DNA of 64,000 bases from Pseudooceanicola sp. Its GTDB lineage: Bacteria > Pseudomonadota > Alphaproteobacteria > Rhodobacterales > Rhodobacteraceae. The notes beneath the pieces are model-generated. The model was not told the DNA's origin and searched no databases. It saw nothing but the letters and a program-made list of their open reading frames with translations. Below, in pieces: positions 49,708 through 59,117 of this stretch. The DNA lies in assembly GCF_029213205.1 (NCBI RefSeq), contig NZ_JARGNH010000011.1, positions 56,989-120,988 of the forward strand, read 5' to 3'. The position numbers and the translations under genes were made by a program. The first letter of the stretch is position 1; the number at the start of each line of letters is the position of its first letter.

Positions 49708-50549
49708 CCGAACCACGATTTGCCTTCGTCCCGGTGATGGATCACGAAATTCATGTGACCGAATGGGGGACACCCGGCGCCCCGGCCGTTCTGATGATGC
49801 ACGGGCTGGCGCGCACCGGACGGGATTTCGACGAAATCGCGGCAGGCTTGTCGGATACCTATCACGTGCTTTGCCCCGATATGATCGGGCGTGGCCTGTC
49901 CAGTTGGTCGGTCAATCCTGACGCCGAATACTCGGTCGAATATTATGCTGGTATCGCCTCTGACCTGATGGATCACTACCGGCTGGACCGCGCGGCCTGG
50001 TTTGGCACGTCCTTGGGTGGACAGATCGGCATGCGGATGGCGTCGGGGGCACATGCCGACCGTCTGACCTGCCTGTTGATCAATGATATTGGTCCCGAAG
50101 TGCCGGAAGCCGCGATCGAGCGGATCCAGTCCTATGTCGGCAACCCGCCACATTTTGACAGTTTCACCAAAGCTGAAATCTGGCTGCGCAACGCTTATGC
50201 GCCATTTGGACCCGCCTCGGACGCGTTCTGGCACCGTTTGGCACGTTGTTCGCTGCGCCGGCGCAGCGACGGACGGCTGACCCTGCACTATGATCCGGCG
50301 ATCATCCGGCACTTGGCCGGCGGCGCCGCGACGGGCATGTCATGGGATCGCTGGGCAAGGATCACCACGCCCTGCCACCTGTTCCACGGTGCGAAATCGG
50401 ATCTCGTAACCGAGGAAATCTTCGACAAAATGAAACAGTCCGGCCCCAAGCCGGACTCGACTGTGATCGACGATTGTGGCCACGCACCAACCCTGTCCCG
50501 GGCACAGGATGTTTTGCGAGTTCGCCAGGTCCTGAACCAACTGGGATGA
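49704..50549 (+). CDS. Alpha/beta hydrolase translationally coupled to the ABC transporter
   Basis: VLMMHGLARTGRDFDEIA, WFGTSLGGQIGMRMAS nucleophile elbow, IDDCGHAPTL; overlaps preceding gene by 4 nt. Confidence 0.92.
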   Translation: MTEPRFAFVPVMDHEIHVTEWGTPGAPAVLMMHGLARTGRDFDEIAAGLSDTYHVLCPDMIGRGLSSWSVNPDAEYSVEYYAGIASDLMDHYRLDRAAWFGTSLGGQIGMRMASGAHADRLTCLLINDIGPEVPEAAIERIQSYVGNPPHFDSFTKAEIWLRNAYAPFGPASDAFWHRLARCSLRRRSDGRLTLHYDPAIIRHLAGGAATGMSWDRWARITTPCHLFHGAKSDLVTEEIFDKMKQSGPKPDSTVIDDCGHAPTLSRAQDVLRVRQVLNQLG

Positions 50550-50738
50550 CACCACCCGGGGTGGGGGCCGGCCAAACTTCGCCAGTCAGCGCATTCGCAA
50601 CGCCCATCATCCCGCGCGGGTTGCCGCCTTTTCAGGCGGCAATGACCGATTGTCAGAGCCGCGCGGCAGCGCACCGGGACAGAAATGCCATTTCCGGTTG
50701 CGGGATGGGTTGACCCAACAGGCTGTCCAGAAGACCCT

Positions 50739-50797
50739 TGCTTGAGGCGGGCAGGGCAGGTGCATGGCTATGGCCCATGACCCAGAAACGCCGCCCG
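50739..50797. repeat. Dispersed ~59-bp imperfect direct repeat, copy 2
   Basis: TGCTTGAGGCGGGCAGGGCAGGTGCATGGCTATGGCCCATGACCCAGAAACGCCGCCCG. Confidence 0.75.
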
Positions 50798-51208
50798 TGA
50801 CGCTATTCCAGGACCGGGCCCGAGATCACCCGCATGGCGGTGGTGATGTCTCTCCGCGTCCCGCTGTCGCGCTGAGAGGTCTCGGGAACACATGGTCGAC
50901 AGGACCCCGCCGCGAAAAGTTGGACCCAAATCGACAGAATACACCGGCAGGCCCGTATCAGGAGGAAGACAAGCATCAGGCGGACGACTTTCATGATAAA
51001 TCAATCAGGCGGTGTTCTTGCACGTGTTGTTAAGGCGGGCGCGGATTCAGCCACCTTGGCATTCCGGCTTTTGCCAGCGCGTGCGGCTGCGATCGCGCGG
51101 AGACAAGCGGTTGTTGTCTGGCATCGCCCCAGTCAACGCGATGGTGTGTTGCAACGTGTGGTGCATTGCATAAGACCCAGTTTACAGATTTCCCGCTGAT
51201 CCATCCCG

Positions 51209-52366
51209 ATGGACGACGCGAACCCAGGAGCCCGGAAACCCTTGAAGAAATTGATTGTTGTCCTTCTCTCGTTGGCAGTCCTCGCGGGCGCCTACGTCAT
51301 CGCTTTCGGCGCGCCCGAACAGATCGCACAGTTCTGGGGCGGCGCCCCGGCCGAGGAGACGGCCGCGCCGCGTGGCAGAGCCGGCGGCGCGCGCGGGCAG
51401 GGCCGGGCGACGACGGTGGTTCTCGCGCCGCTGGAGGAACGCAACTACTCGCTGGTCCTGCGCACCGTTGGCAGCGCCGTCTCGCTGGGTCGCGCCGAAG
51501 TGATTGCGTCCGAAGCGGGCGAGGTCGTCGACTCAGCCCTGCGTGCCAACAAGCTGGTCGAGAAAGGCGAGGTGCTTTTGCGGCTGGACGATCGCACCGA
51601 ACGCCTGTCGCTTGAGATCGCGCAGGCCAGCCGTGATCAGGCGCAGGAGACCGTCAGCCGCTACCAGGGGCTGCGCATCAACGGCACCTCGGTGGTGACC
51701 GACGTTGCCCTGTCGGAGGCCGAAGTCGCGCTGCGGCTGGCCGAGGCCAATGTCGGGCTGGCCGAGATCGCGCTGGAAGACCGCACCATTGTCGCGCCGA
51801 TTTCCGGCCGCCTGGGCCTGAGCGAGGTCAACATCGGGGATCGTTTGTCGATCGGCGATGCCATCGTGACGGTGGACGATTCCACGACATTGCTGGCGAC
51901 CTTCGAGGTGCCCGAACGCTCGATCGCGCTGCTGACCGAGGGCAAGCCGGTTTTCGTATCGACCCCGACCTATGCCGGGCGCATTTTCGAGGGTCAGATC
52001 ACCGCCTTTGACAGCCGTCTGGACAGTGTGACCCGCAGCGCCACGGTGCAGGCGGAGATCGACAATTCCGAGGGTCTGCTGCTTTCGGGCATGACCTTTG
52101 CCATCCGCATGTCCGAAGAGACCGATCCGCTGCCGGTGGTGCCGGCCACCGCGATCACATGGGACCGCTCTGGCGCGGGTATCTGGGTGGTTGAGGATGG
52201 CAGCACCAGCCGCGCCCCTGTTACCATTCGGTACCGCAACGGCGATCAGGTCTGGGTTGAAACCGACGCCCCGGTGGGTGCGCAGATCGTGGCCGAGGGG
52301 GCCGCGAAACTGCGCGAAGGCGCGCAGGTGGCAGAGGCACGGACCAGCGAGGGGCCGGGCGCATGA
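51209..52366 (+). CDS. RND efflux transporter periplasmic adaptor (membrane fusion protein)
   Basis: N-terminal TM, coiled-coil region, IVAPISGRLGLSEVNIGDRLSIGDAIVTVDD lipoyl-like motif; overlaps RND permease. Confidence 0.92.
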   Translation: MDDANPGARKPLKKLIVVLLSLAVLAGAYVIAFGAPEQIAQFWGGAPAEETAAPRGRAGGARGQGRATTVVLAPLEERNYSLVLRTVGSAVSLGRAEVIASEAGEVVDSALRANKLVEKGEVLLRLDDRTERLSLEIAQASRDQAQETVSRYQGLRINGTSVVTDVALSEAEVALRLAEANVGLAEIALEDRTIVAPISGRLGLSEVNIGDRLSIGDAIVTVDDSTTLLATFEVPERSIALLTEGKPVFVSTPTYAGRIFEGQITAFDSRLDSVTRSATVQAEIDNSEGLLLSGMTFAIRMSEETDPLPVVPATAITWDRSGAGIWVVEDGSTSRAPVTIRYRNGDQVWVETDAPVGAQIVAEGAAKLREGAQVAEARTSEGPGA

Positions 52367-55300
52367 GTTTCGAAAAGCGGGCGCACAAGGCCGGGTTCGC
52401 CGACAAATTCGTCGCGCGGCCGATCCTCGGGGTTGTTCTGAACCTTCTTATCATCATCGCGGGTCTTGCGGCGCTCAGCAGTGTCGACATCCGCGAAATG
52501 CCCGACGTGGACCGCCCGGTCCTGTCGGTCAGGACCACCTATGAAGGCGCGGTGCCCAGTACGGTGGACACCGAAGTCACCCAGGTTCTTGAGGACGCGC
52601 TGAGCGCGCTTGAGGGCATGTCCTTCATTGAATCGACGTCCAGCGCGGAATCAAGCCGCATCACGATTGATCTTTCCGATGGCACCGATGTCGACGTGGC
52701 CGCCAATGAGGCGCGCGAGATCGTCTCGGGCACCCTGCGCTCTCTACCCGACGATATCGACGATCCCAGCGTCAGCAAGAGCGATAGCAATGCCGACGCG
52801 ATCATTCGCCTTGCCCTGTTGGGCAACGCCAGCTTTGACGAGCTGACCCAGATCGCCGAAGACAAGGTCTATGAGCGTCTGTCCCTGATCGACGGCATCG
52901 CCGAGATCACCCTGCGCGGCGACCGCGCCAACGAGTTTCGGGTGGCGGTGAACATGCCGTCCCTGCTGAGCCGGGGCCTGACCATTTTCGATGTCTCCAC
53001 CGCCCTGGCCCAGCTGCGCGACGACACCGCCCTGGGGTCGCTGTCGACGGAGTCCCAAACCCTGTCCTTGCGGGTCGGCAACGAAGAGGTGACCGTCGAC
53101 ACGATCAATCAACTGCCGATCAACGACACCACGCAGGTGGCCGATGTCGCCTTTGTCCAGCTGATCCCGGAAGACGCCAGCGTTTACAGCCGGGTGAATG
53201 GTGAAACCGCCGTCGGTCTTGATATCACGCGGCAATCCGTCGGCAATACGCTGGAGATTTCCCGCGACGTGGGCATCGCTGTCGAGGAGTTGCGCGCGCA
53301 GCTGCCCGAGGGCGTGCAGCTTCTGGTGACGTCGGATGACGGGATCTTCATCGAAGGGTCGATCAACGAGGTGGTCAAATCCATCCTGCTGGCCACGGTC
53401 ATCGTGATCGCGGTGATCTTCCTGTTCCTGCGCTCACCGCGGGCGACGCTCATTCCTGCGGTCACGATCCCGGTGGCCTTGATCGGCACGCTTGCCGCGA
53501 TCTGGCTTACCGGGTTTTCCGTCAACACGATCAGCCTTCTGGCGCTGGTTCTGGCGACGGGGATGGTTGTGGATGATGCCATCGTCGTGATCGAGAACAT
53601 CGTGCGCAAACGCAAATCCGGCATGGGGGCCTATGCCGCCGCCGCCGCCGGCACCAACGAGGTTTTCTTCGCTGTCATCTCGACAACGGCGACGCTTGCC
53701 GCCGTGTTCATCCCGATTTCCTTTCTGCCCGGGCAGGCCGGGGGCGTGTTTTCGGAATTCGGCTTCGTGCTGGCCTTTGCGGTGACGCTGTCGTCGTTCA
53801 CCGCGCTTACGCTTGCGCCGGTTTTGGCGGCCTTGCTTGACCCGGGAAAGCCGCGCGCCGACGCCGTGGAAACCGGGCCGGGCCTTTTGGCGCGCGGCTT
53901 TGACCGGGTGATGGATTTCGCCATCCGCACGCCGATTCTGGTTCTTGCGGTGGCGCTTGGCTTTGCCATGATCGCCGCCGGGGCGGCGGTGACGCTGCCC
54001 TCGACCCTGACCCCGGAGGAAGACCGCGGCTTTTTCCTTGTGCAGGCGCGCGGCGCCTCGGACACGACCGTCGACTACCTCGACTCGCAGGTCCTGCTGG
54101 TCGAGGATATTCTGGCGCCCTACCTGGAAAGCGGGCAGATCGCAGCGGTGCAGAGCATCATCGGGGTCGGTGGCGGCACCAGCGCCTTCATCGTCGTGCG
54201 CCTGCCGGACTGGGCCGAACGCGACTTCAGCCAACAAGAGCTGATCGCGCAGATCAGCGGACGGCTGTCATCGGTGCCCGGCGTTCAGGTCAGCGCGCGC
54301 TCGACCAACAGTCTCAACATTCGCGGTGCCGGCGGCGGGCTTGGCTTTGCGGTGACGGGGACCAATCTGGCGGACATGACCGATGCCGCCGGCGAGCTTG
54401 TCGCGGCCATGTCACAGGACGCCACCTTTTTGAACCCGCAGCTGTCCAACAACAGCGTCAATGCCCAGCTCGAAGTGACCGTGGATGACAGTGCCGCGCG
54501 TGACATGGGGCTGGACAGCTCGGATGTCACCAGCCTGGTGCGCGCCCTGGTGCAGGGCGATGTCGCGGTCAGCGTCTTTTCCGATGACGTCGAGGTCGAT
54601 GTGAATGTCGTTCCCGGCGGTCCCCCCATTGATGACCCTTCTGACATCGCCTCGATGTCGATCCGTCTGGACAGCGGCGCCTATATTCCGCTTTCGGCCG
54701 TGGCCTCGTTGCAAACGGTGGTCAGCGATGCGCAGATCGAACGGCTCGGCGGCTCCCTGGCGGTGTCGATGCAGGCGAACCTGGGCGAAGGCGTCGATCT
54801 GTCGACCGCGATGGAGCGCTTGCTGGAGATTTCGGAGGAGGTCCTGCCCGATGGCATGGGCATTACCTTCACCGGCGAGGCCGCAACACTCGATGACACG
54901 GCCGCCGGCATGTATGTTGTCTTTGGCGTGGCGCTGATCGTCGTGCTGCTGGTGCTTGCCGCGCAGTTCGAGAGTTTCGCCAGCGCGGTTGTCATCATGA
55001 TGACGGTGCCGTTCGGGCTTGCGGCGGCGCTTCTGGCGATCTCGATCACCGGCGGATCGCTGAACTATTACAGCCAGATCGGTCTTGTGATGCTGATCGG
55101 GGTGATGGCGAAGAACGGTATCCTCATCGTGGAATTCGCCAACCAGTTGCGCGAAGCCGGCGAGGATATCGACAGCGCCATCCGCAACGCCTTGCGGCTG
55201 CGCATCCGGCCGGTGATGATGACGATGGTGTCCACGGTCTTTGGCGGCCTGCCCTTGGTGCTGACCTCGGGCGCGGGTGCGGAGGCGCGCATCGCCGTGG

Positions 55301-55452
55301 GCTGGGTGATCGTCGGCGGGCTGGGATTTGCCACCGTGTTCACCCTGTTCCTGACGCCGATCTTCTATCGCTGGATCGCCGTCTGGGGTGCTGCCCCCGG
55401 TGCCGCGGCGAAACGGCTGCGGGCCGAGGTTACGGCGGGTGCGGGCGCGTAG
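52363..55452 (+). CDS. RND family efflux permease (AcrB/MexB-like)
   Basis: 1029 aa, FVARPILGVVLNLLIIIAGLAAL, LALVLATGMVVDDAIVVIENI, YYSQIGLVMLIGVMAKNGILIVEFANQLREAG. Confidence 0.96.
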   Translation: MSFEKRAHKAGFADKFVARPILGVVLNLLIIIAGLAALSSVDIREMPDVDRPVLSVRTTYEGAVPSTVDTEVTQVLEDALSALEGMSFIESTSSAESSRITIDLSDGTDVDVAANEAREIVSGTLRSLPDDIDDPSVSKSDSNADAIIRLALLGNASFDELTQIAEDKVYERLSLIDGIAEITLRGDRANEFRVAVNMPSLLSRGLTIFDVSTALAQLRDDTALGSLSTESQTLSLRVGNEEVTVDTINQLPINDTTQVADVAFVQLIPEDASVYSRVNGETAVGLDITRQSVGNTLEISRDVGIAVEELRAQLPEGVQLLVTSDDGIFIEGSINEVVKSILLATVIVIAVIFLFLRSPRATLIPAVTIPVALIGTLAAIWLTGFSVNTISLLALVLATGMVVDDAIVVIENIVRKRKSGMGAYAAAAAGTNEVFFAVISTTATLAAVFIPISFLPGQAGGVFSEFGFVLAFAVTLSSFTALTLAPVLAALLDPGKPRADAVETGPGLLARGFDRVMDFAIRTPILVLAVALGFAMIAAGAAVTLPSTLTPEEDRGFFLVQARGASDTTVDYLDSQVLLVEDILAPYLESGQIAAVQSIIGVGGGTSAFIVVRLPDWAERDFSQQELIAQISGRLSSVPGVQVSARSTNSLNIRGAGGGLGFAVTGTNLADMTDAAGELVAAMSQDATFLNPQLSNNSVNAQLEVTVDDSAARDMGLDSSDVTSLVRALVQGDVAVSVFSDDVEVDVNVVPGGPPIDDPSDIASMSIRLDSGAYIPLSAVASLQTVVSDAQIERLGGSLAVSMQANLGEGVDLSTAMERLLEISEEVLPDGMGITFTGEAATLDDTAAGMYVVFGVALIVVLLVLAAQFESFASAVVIMMTVPFGLAAALLAISITGGSLNYYSQIGLVMLIGVMAKNGILIVEFANQLREAGEDIDSAIRNALRLRIRPVMMTMVSTVFGGLPLVLTSGAGAEARIAVGWVIVGGLGFATVFTLFLTPIFYRWIAVWGAAPGAAAKRLRAEVTAGAGA

Positions 55453-55506
55453 TCACAAACCCGTCGCCACTGCCGGGAATTGTCCAGCTGTGACGAAGAG
55501 GTCAGG

Positions 55507-55560
55507 CGGGCGGGCCTGACTGTCGCAAATGGCGTGCCGCGTGCTGGTCAGGCCCGCCCG
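55507..55560 (+). terminator. Probable intrinsic terminator downstream of the RND operon
   Basis: 14-bp inverted repeat CGGGCGGGCCTGAC / GTCAGGCCCGCCCG with 26-nt loop followed by GTGTTTTG. Confidence 0.55.
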
Positions 55561-55572
55561 GTGTTTTGAGGA

Positions 55573-56772
55573 TCACGTTCCGCCGCCCTCGTCGATACGG
55601 GGCAGGAACCAGGCCAGCAGGCCCATCAGCGGCAGGAACGAGCAGATCCGATACACCGCTTCGACGCCATAGCTGTCTGCCAGCACACCAAGAAAAGCCG
55701 CCGCGACCCCGCCAAGCCCAAAGTTCAGACCGTAGAACAAGCCGCCGATCAACCCGATCCGATTGGGCAGCAGGTCGATCGCATATATCAGGATCGAGGC
55801 AAAGGCGCTGGCCATGATCAGGTTGATCAACACCGTCAGAACGCCGGTCCAGAACAAATCCGCGTAGGGCAGGATCAATGTCAGGGGCAGGGGACCCAGC
55901 ACCGAAATCCAGATGATCCGATAGCGGCCGATCCGGTCGCCAACAATGCCGCCAACCAGGACACCCGCAGCCGCCGCCAGCAGGAAGATGAAGAGCATCA
56001 TTTGCGCTGAAGGGATCGAAAGGCCGAACCGTTCAATCAGGTAGAAGGTATAAAAAGACCGAAAACTCTCGCTATAGGCGTTCTTGGTGAACATCAGCAA
56101 CGTCAGGACGACAAGGCCAATGACGATGGTCAAGGCGGCGCGGCGGGGCTGTTCGACACCGGTCTTTTGGCGGGCGCGTAACGCCGTGAATTCGGCCCTG
56201 ATCTGATGTTGCTTGCTGCCGATCCAGGTCAACAGCATCATCGCCATAAGCGCGGCGACAGCAAACCAGGCGAGGCTCGGCTGCCCCCAGGGCACAATGA
56301 TGAGCGCGGCGAACACCGGTCCAAGCGCCCCGCCGGCCTGGCCGCCAACCTGGAAAATCCCCTGCGCGAGTCCCTGGCGACTGCCGGCGGCATAGCGCGC
56401 CATCCGCGTCGCCTCGGGGTGAAAGATCGACGAGCCAATGCCAATCAACGCCACCGAAACGAGAATGATTGCATAGCTGTGAGCGAAGGCGAGACTGACC
56501 ATCCCAGAAAATGTGAACATCATCCCGACCACCGGCGAATAGGGCGCCGGGTGCCGGTCGGTTATCATGCCGGCCACCGGTTGCAGCATGGCTCCGGCGA
56601 TCTGGAACGTCAGGGTGATGAGGCCGATCTGCACGAAGTCCAGCGCATAGGCCTTTTTCAAGATCGGATAGGCCGCCGGGATCAGCGATTGCAGCATGTC
56701 GTTCAACAGATGTGACAAGCCCAGAACCGCCAAGACGGCCAAATGGGTTTTGGGGCGAATTGCGGTCGTCAT
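55573..56772 (-). CDS. MFS transporter, fosmidomycin-resistance (Fsr)-like
   Basis: LGLSHLLNDMLQSLIPAAYPILKKAYALDFVQIGLITLTFQ, GSSIFHPEATRMARYAAGSRQGLAQGIFQVGGQAGGALGP. Confidence 0.9.
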   Translation of the reverse strand: MTTAIRPKTHLAVLAVLGLSHLLNDMLQSLIPAAYPILKKAYALDFVQIGLITLTFQIAGAMLQPVAGMITDRHPAPYSPVVGMMFTFSGMVSLAFAHSYAIILVSVALIGIGSSIFHPEATRMARYAAGSRQGLAQGIFQVGGQAGGALGPVFAALIIVPWGQPSLAWFAVAALMAMMLLTWIGSKQHQIRAEFTALRARQKTGVEQPRRAALTIVIGLVVLTLLMFTKNAYSESFRSFYTFYLIERFGLSIPSAQMMLFIFLLAAAAGVLVGGIVGDRIGRYRIIWISVLGPLPLTLILPYADLFWTGVLTVLINLIMASAFASILIYAIDLLPNRIGLIGGLFYGLNFGLGGVAAAFLGVLADSYGVEAVYRICSFLPLMGLLAWFLPRIDEGGGT

Positions 56773-56911
56773 CTCAGCGGTCTTCTATTTTGCATGGCTC
56801 AGTCCGGAACATGGCCAATAGCTCACAGAGCGCTGCGGGCCACAAGGGTAAGAGAGCGGCCATTGGCCTTGACAGGGGCACAGGTCTTGAACCGGCGGTT
56901 CAAGCTCAACA

Positions 56912-57214
56912 TCATTCGGTGGCCGCGTCCGGACCGTGTCGTCGGTCCCGAGATTTTACACTTCGGACAAAATCGATTTGAGCGGGTTCAACAAGCTCAC
57001 CTTCCGCGTCGACCGTCAGGCGCAGGGCCCGGTTGCCATAGAAGAAATTCAATCTCGTGCGTCCGGCATCCGACCCTTCCCCCGTCTCGCAAATCGTTGT
57101 GATTACGCCCGCGTGCATTAGCTCGCGCAAGCGTTGCTCGTCCAGGCCAAAGCCCTTGGCCACCAAAGTCGCCGCAACGGTGACCTGGCCATCGCCAATA
57201 CTGACCCCGGTCAT
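56912..57214 (-). CDS. DUF6522-like small protein
   Basis: LDEQRLRELMHAGVITTICETGEGSDAGRTRLNFFYGNRALRLTVDAEGELV; overlaps HTHP gene by 4 nt. Confidence 0.65.
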   Translation of the reverse strand: MTGVSIGDGQVTVAATLVAKGFGLDEQRLRELMHAGVITTICETGEGSDAGRTRLNFFYGNRALRLTVDAEGELVEPAQIDFVRSVKSRDRRHGPDAATE

Positions 57215-57444
57215 TTCGCGTCACGCCAATGGTTGTTGGCCAGGGCGATCGTGGCGAAATGCGTGGCCACAACTTGCGAGACCGCAATAAGCGCACCCGC
57301 ATCGGCCTCATATTCCTTGCGCAGCTTGTCGCGCATGGTTGCGTCGGGCTGCGTCTGTTTCACCGCGATCCGCGACAGTTTCACGGCAAGATCGTAGCCT
57401 TCGGTCTGGGTGGCTGTGATCAAACTAGGTAACCAATTATCCAT
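57211..57444 (-). CDS. Hexameric tyrosine-coordinated heme protein (HTHP)
   Basis: 77 aa, NWLPSLITATQTEGYDLAVKLSRIAVKQTQPDATMRDKLRKEYEADAGALIAVSQVVATHFATIALANNHWRD, recognised as the HTHP family known from Silicibacter pomeroyi. Confidence 0.85.
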   Translation of the reverse strand: MDNWLPSLITATQTEGYDLAVKLSRIAVKQTQPDATMRDKLRKEYEADAGALIAVSQVVATHFATIALANNHWRDAK

Positions 57445-57643
57445 TGTTTTCCTCTTTCAGTATCAGGGGGATCGGTTGGTCTGCTGCGGACAGGATAGGT
57501 GCTGCGTCGCCCTCAGGATCTTCTTACTGGTCGCGCCGCATGCTCCCGAAAAAAGCGGCCCCCCGATCCGGCGCAGCGGCCAGACGCATCAGCGCCCGCG
57601 GGGCAAAGTTGCTGATAGAGGTGAGGCGCATCCAATCTCGCTT

Positions 57644-57703
57644 CGAATGGGGATTTACATAGCCGATAATGCGGCTTTAATTGGCATTGTAAATACCCAT
57701 TCA
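57644..57703. promoter_or_regulatory. Long dyad upstream of hemerythrin gene, candidate operator
   Basis: CGAATGGGGATTTACATAGCC / GGCATTGTAAATACCCATTCA, arms identical at 17 of 21 positions by eye. Confidence 0.5.
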
Positions 57704-57796
57704 TAGGAGCGCCAAGATGTGGCCGCTCGAGGGGCGTGCTGGGTGATCGAGCGGGCGGGTCGGATTGCCGCCGCAACTCTGAAAGGAAAGAAGTCC

Positions 57797-58276
57797 ATGA
57801 CCAATGATCTTCCCCCCGCCGATCCCGGCGCTCTGACGACATATATCCAGAGCCGGTATCACGACCTGCACCGCGCGCAGCTGCCCGATCTCGCCGCCTT
57901 GGCCCTGGGGGTTGAGCGGGTGCACGGCGATGTGCCAGAGGTTCCGAACGGCTTGGGGGCGCTGCTCCAACGCATGATCGGCGCACTTGAGGTGCATATG
58001 AAGAAAGAGGAGCTGATCCTCTTTCCCGCGATAAGGCGCGGCGCCACGCCGGGCCTCGGGGCTCCAATCGCCATCATGCGTGCAGATCATGACGACCACG
58101 CGGCCGATGTGGCGAAAATCCGGCTGCTGACTGACAATCTGACTTTGCCAGATTCCGCCTGCCGCTCCTGGACTGCGCTTTATGAGGGGCTTGCAACATT
58201 TCTGGCCGATCTGGACGCCCATATACGGCTGGAGAATGACGTGCTGTTTCCGCAGTTTGAACCGGCCAACGCCTGA
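57797..58276 (+). CDS. Hemerythrin-domain protein (YtfE/ScdA-like)
   Basis: YIQSRYHDLHRAQLPDL, HMKKEELILFPAI, MRADHDDHAADV, HIRLENDVLFPQFE metal-ligand pattern. Confidence 0.92.
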   Translation: MTNDLPPADPGALTTYIQSRYHDLHRAQLPDLAALALGVERVHGDVPEVPNGLGALLQRMIGALEVHMKKEELILFPAIRRGATPGLGAPIAIMRADHDDHAADVAKIRLLTDNLTLPDSACRSWTALYEGLATFLADLDAHIRLENDVLFPQFEPANA

Positions 58277-58305
58277 CTGACCACCACAAATCAGAGGACC
58301 ATCCT

Positions 58306-58650
58306 ATGGCTGAAATCTCGATGCCCAAAGCCACCCGCGCCCATGCTCAGAAACGCCATGCGCTGGCCCCGGCGGCCGACGAGGCCTTTCACGCCTTCAG
58401 CAAGGCGGTGTTCGCGCCCGGCGCGCTGGATGCCCGCACCAAGCAGCTGATCGCGGTGGCGGTTGCCCATGTCACGCAATGTCCCTGGTGCATCGAAGGC
58501 CACGTCAAGGCCGCCCGCCGCGAAGGCGCCAGCGGCGAGGCGATCATGGAGGCGATCTGGGTCGCCGCCGAAATGCGCGCCGGGGCCGCCTTTGCCCATT
58601 CGATCAAGGCGCTGGACCTCATCGACCCCGACCCGGCGGCGGCGGAGTGA
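58306..58650 (+). CDS. Carboxymuconolactone decarboxylase (AhpD-like) family protein
   Basis: LDARTKQLIAVAVAHVTQCPWCIEGHVKAARREGASGEAIMEAIWVAAEMRAG. Confidence 0.92.
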   Translation: MAEISMPKATRAHAQKRHALAPAADEAFHAFSKAVFAPGALDARTKQLIAVAVAHVTQCPWCIEGHVKAARREGASGEAIMEAIWVAAEMRAGAAFAHSIKALDLIDPDPAAAE

Positions 58651-59030
58651 GCGACTCCATTCACCTCTGCCGCACCTACGACGCGCGGGGCGGCGCCGGG
58701 ACACTGGGCGCAAGGCTGCTGGTCGACAGGCTCTGGCCACGCGGCATTGCCAAGGCCGATCTGCCGCTCGACGTCTGGCTGAAGGATGTCGCCCCGAGCA
58801 GCGACCTGCGAAAATGGTTTGGCCATGACCCGGCGAAGTGGGCCGAATTTTCAGGCCGTTACTTGGATGAGCTGAAGGGCAGGCCCGGTGCCGTGGAGCA
58901 GGCCCTGAAGTGGTGTCGCAAGGGGCCCGTGACGTTGCTTTATAGCGCCAGGAATACCCGTTACACCCACGCGGTGCTGCTGCGCGATGTCCTGCAACAG
59001 GCCATGTCCGCCCAGGGGTCAGAAGCCTGA
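58647..59030 (+). CDS. DUF488 family protein (GTG start)
   Basis: LLVDRLWPRGIAKADLPLDVWLKDVAPSSDLRKWFGHDPAKWAEFSGRYLDEL, VTLLYSARNTRYTHAVLL; GTG overlaps preceding stop. Confidence 0.88.
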   Translation: MSDSIHLCRTYDARGGAGTLGARLLVDRLWPRGIAKADLPLDVWLKDVAPSSDLRKWFGHDPAKWAEFSGRYLDELKGRPGAVEQALKWCRKGPVTLLYSARNTRYTHAVLLRDVLQQAMSAQGSEA

Positions 59031-59117
59031 ACCCGGCGCGCCAGACCAGATCGCTGCGATGTGGTGATCCGATTGCCGACAGATGGCCCGAATTGGGGGC
59101 GTGACGAAATGCGGGCC

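Noticed and set aside
50764-51033. Small ORF MAMAHDPETPPVTL... as a gene
   Set aside because: Begins inside the 59-bp dispersed repeat, no family resemblance; more likely non-coding or decayed sequence
56820-56960. tRNA-like segment around GGTTCAAGC
   Set aside because: No acceptor or anticodon arm pairing could be built; the GGTTCAAG is part of a palindrome
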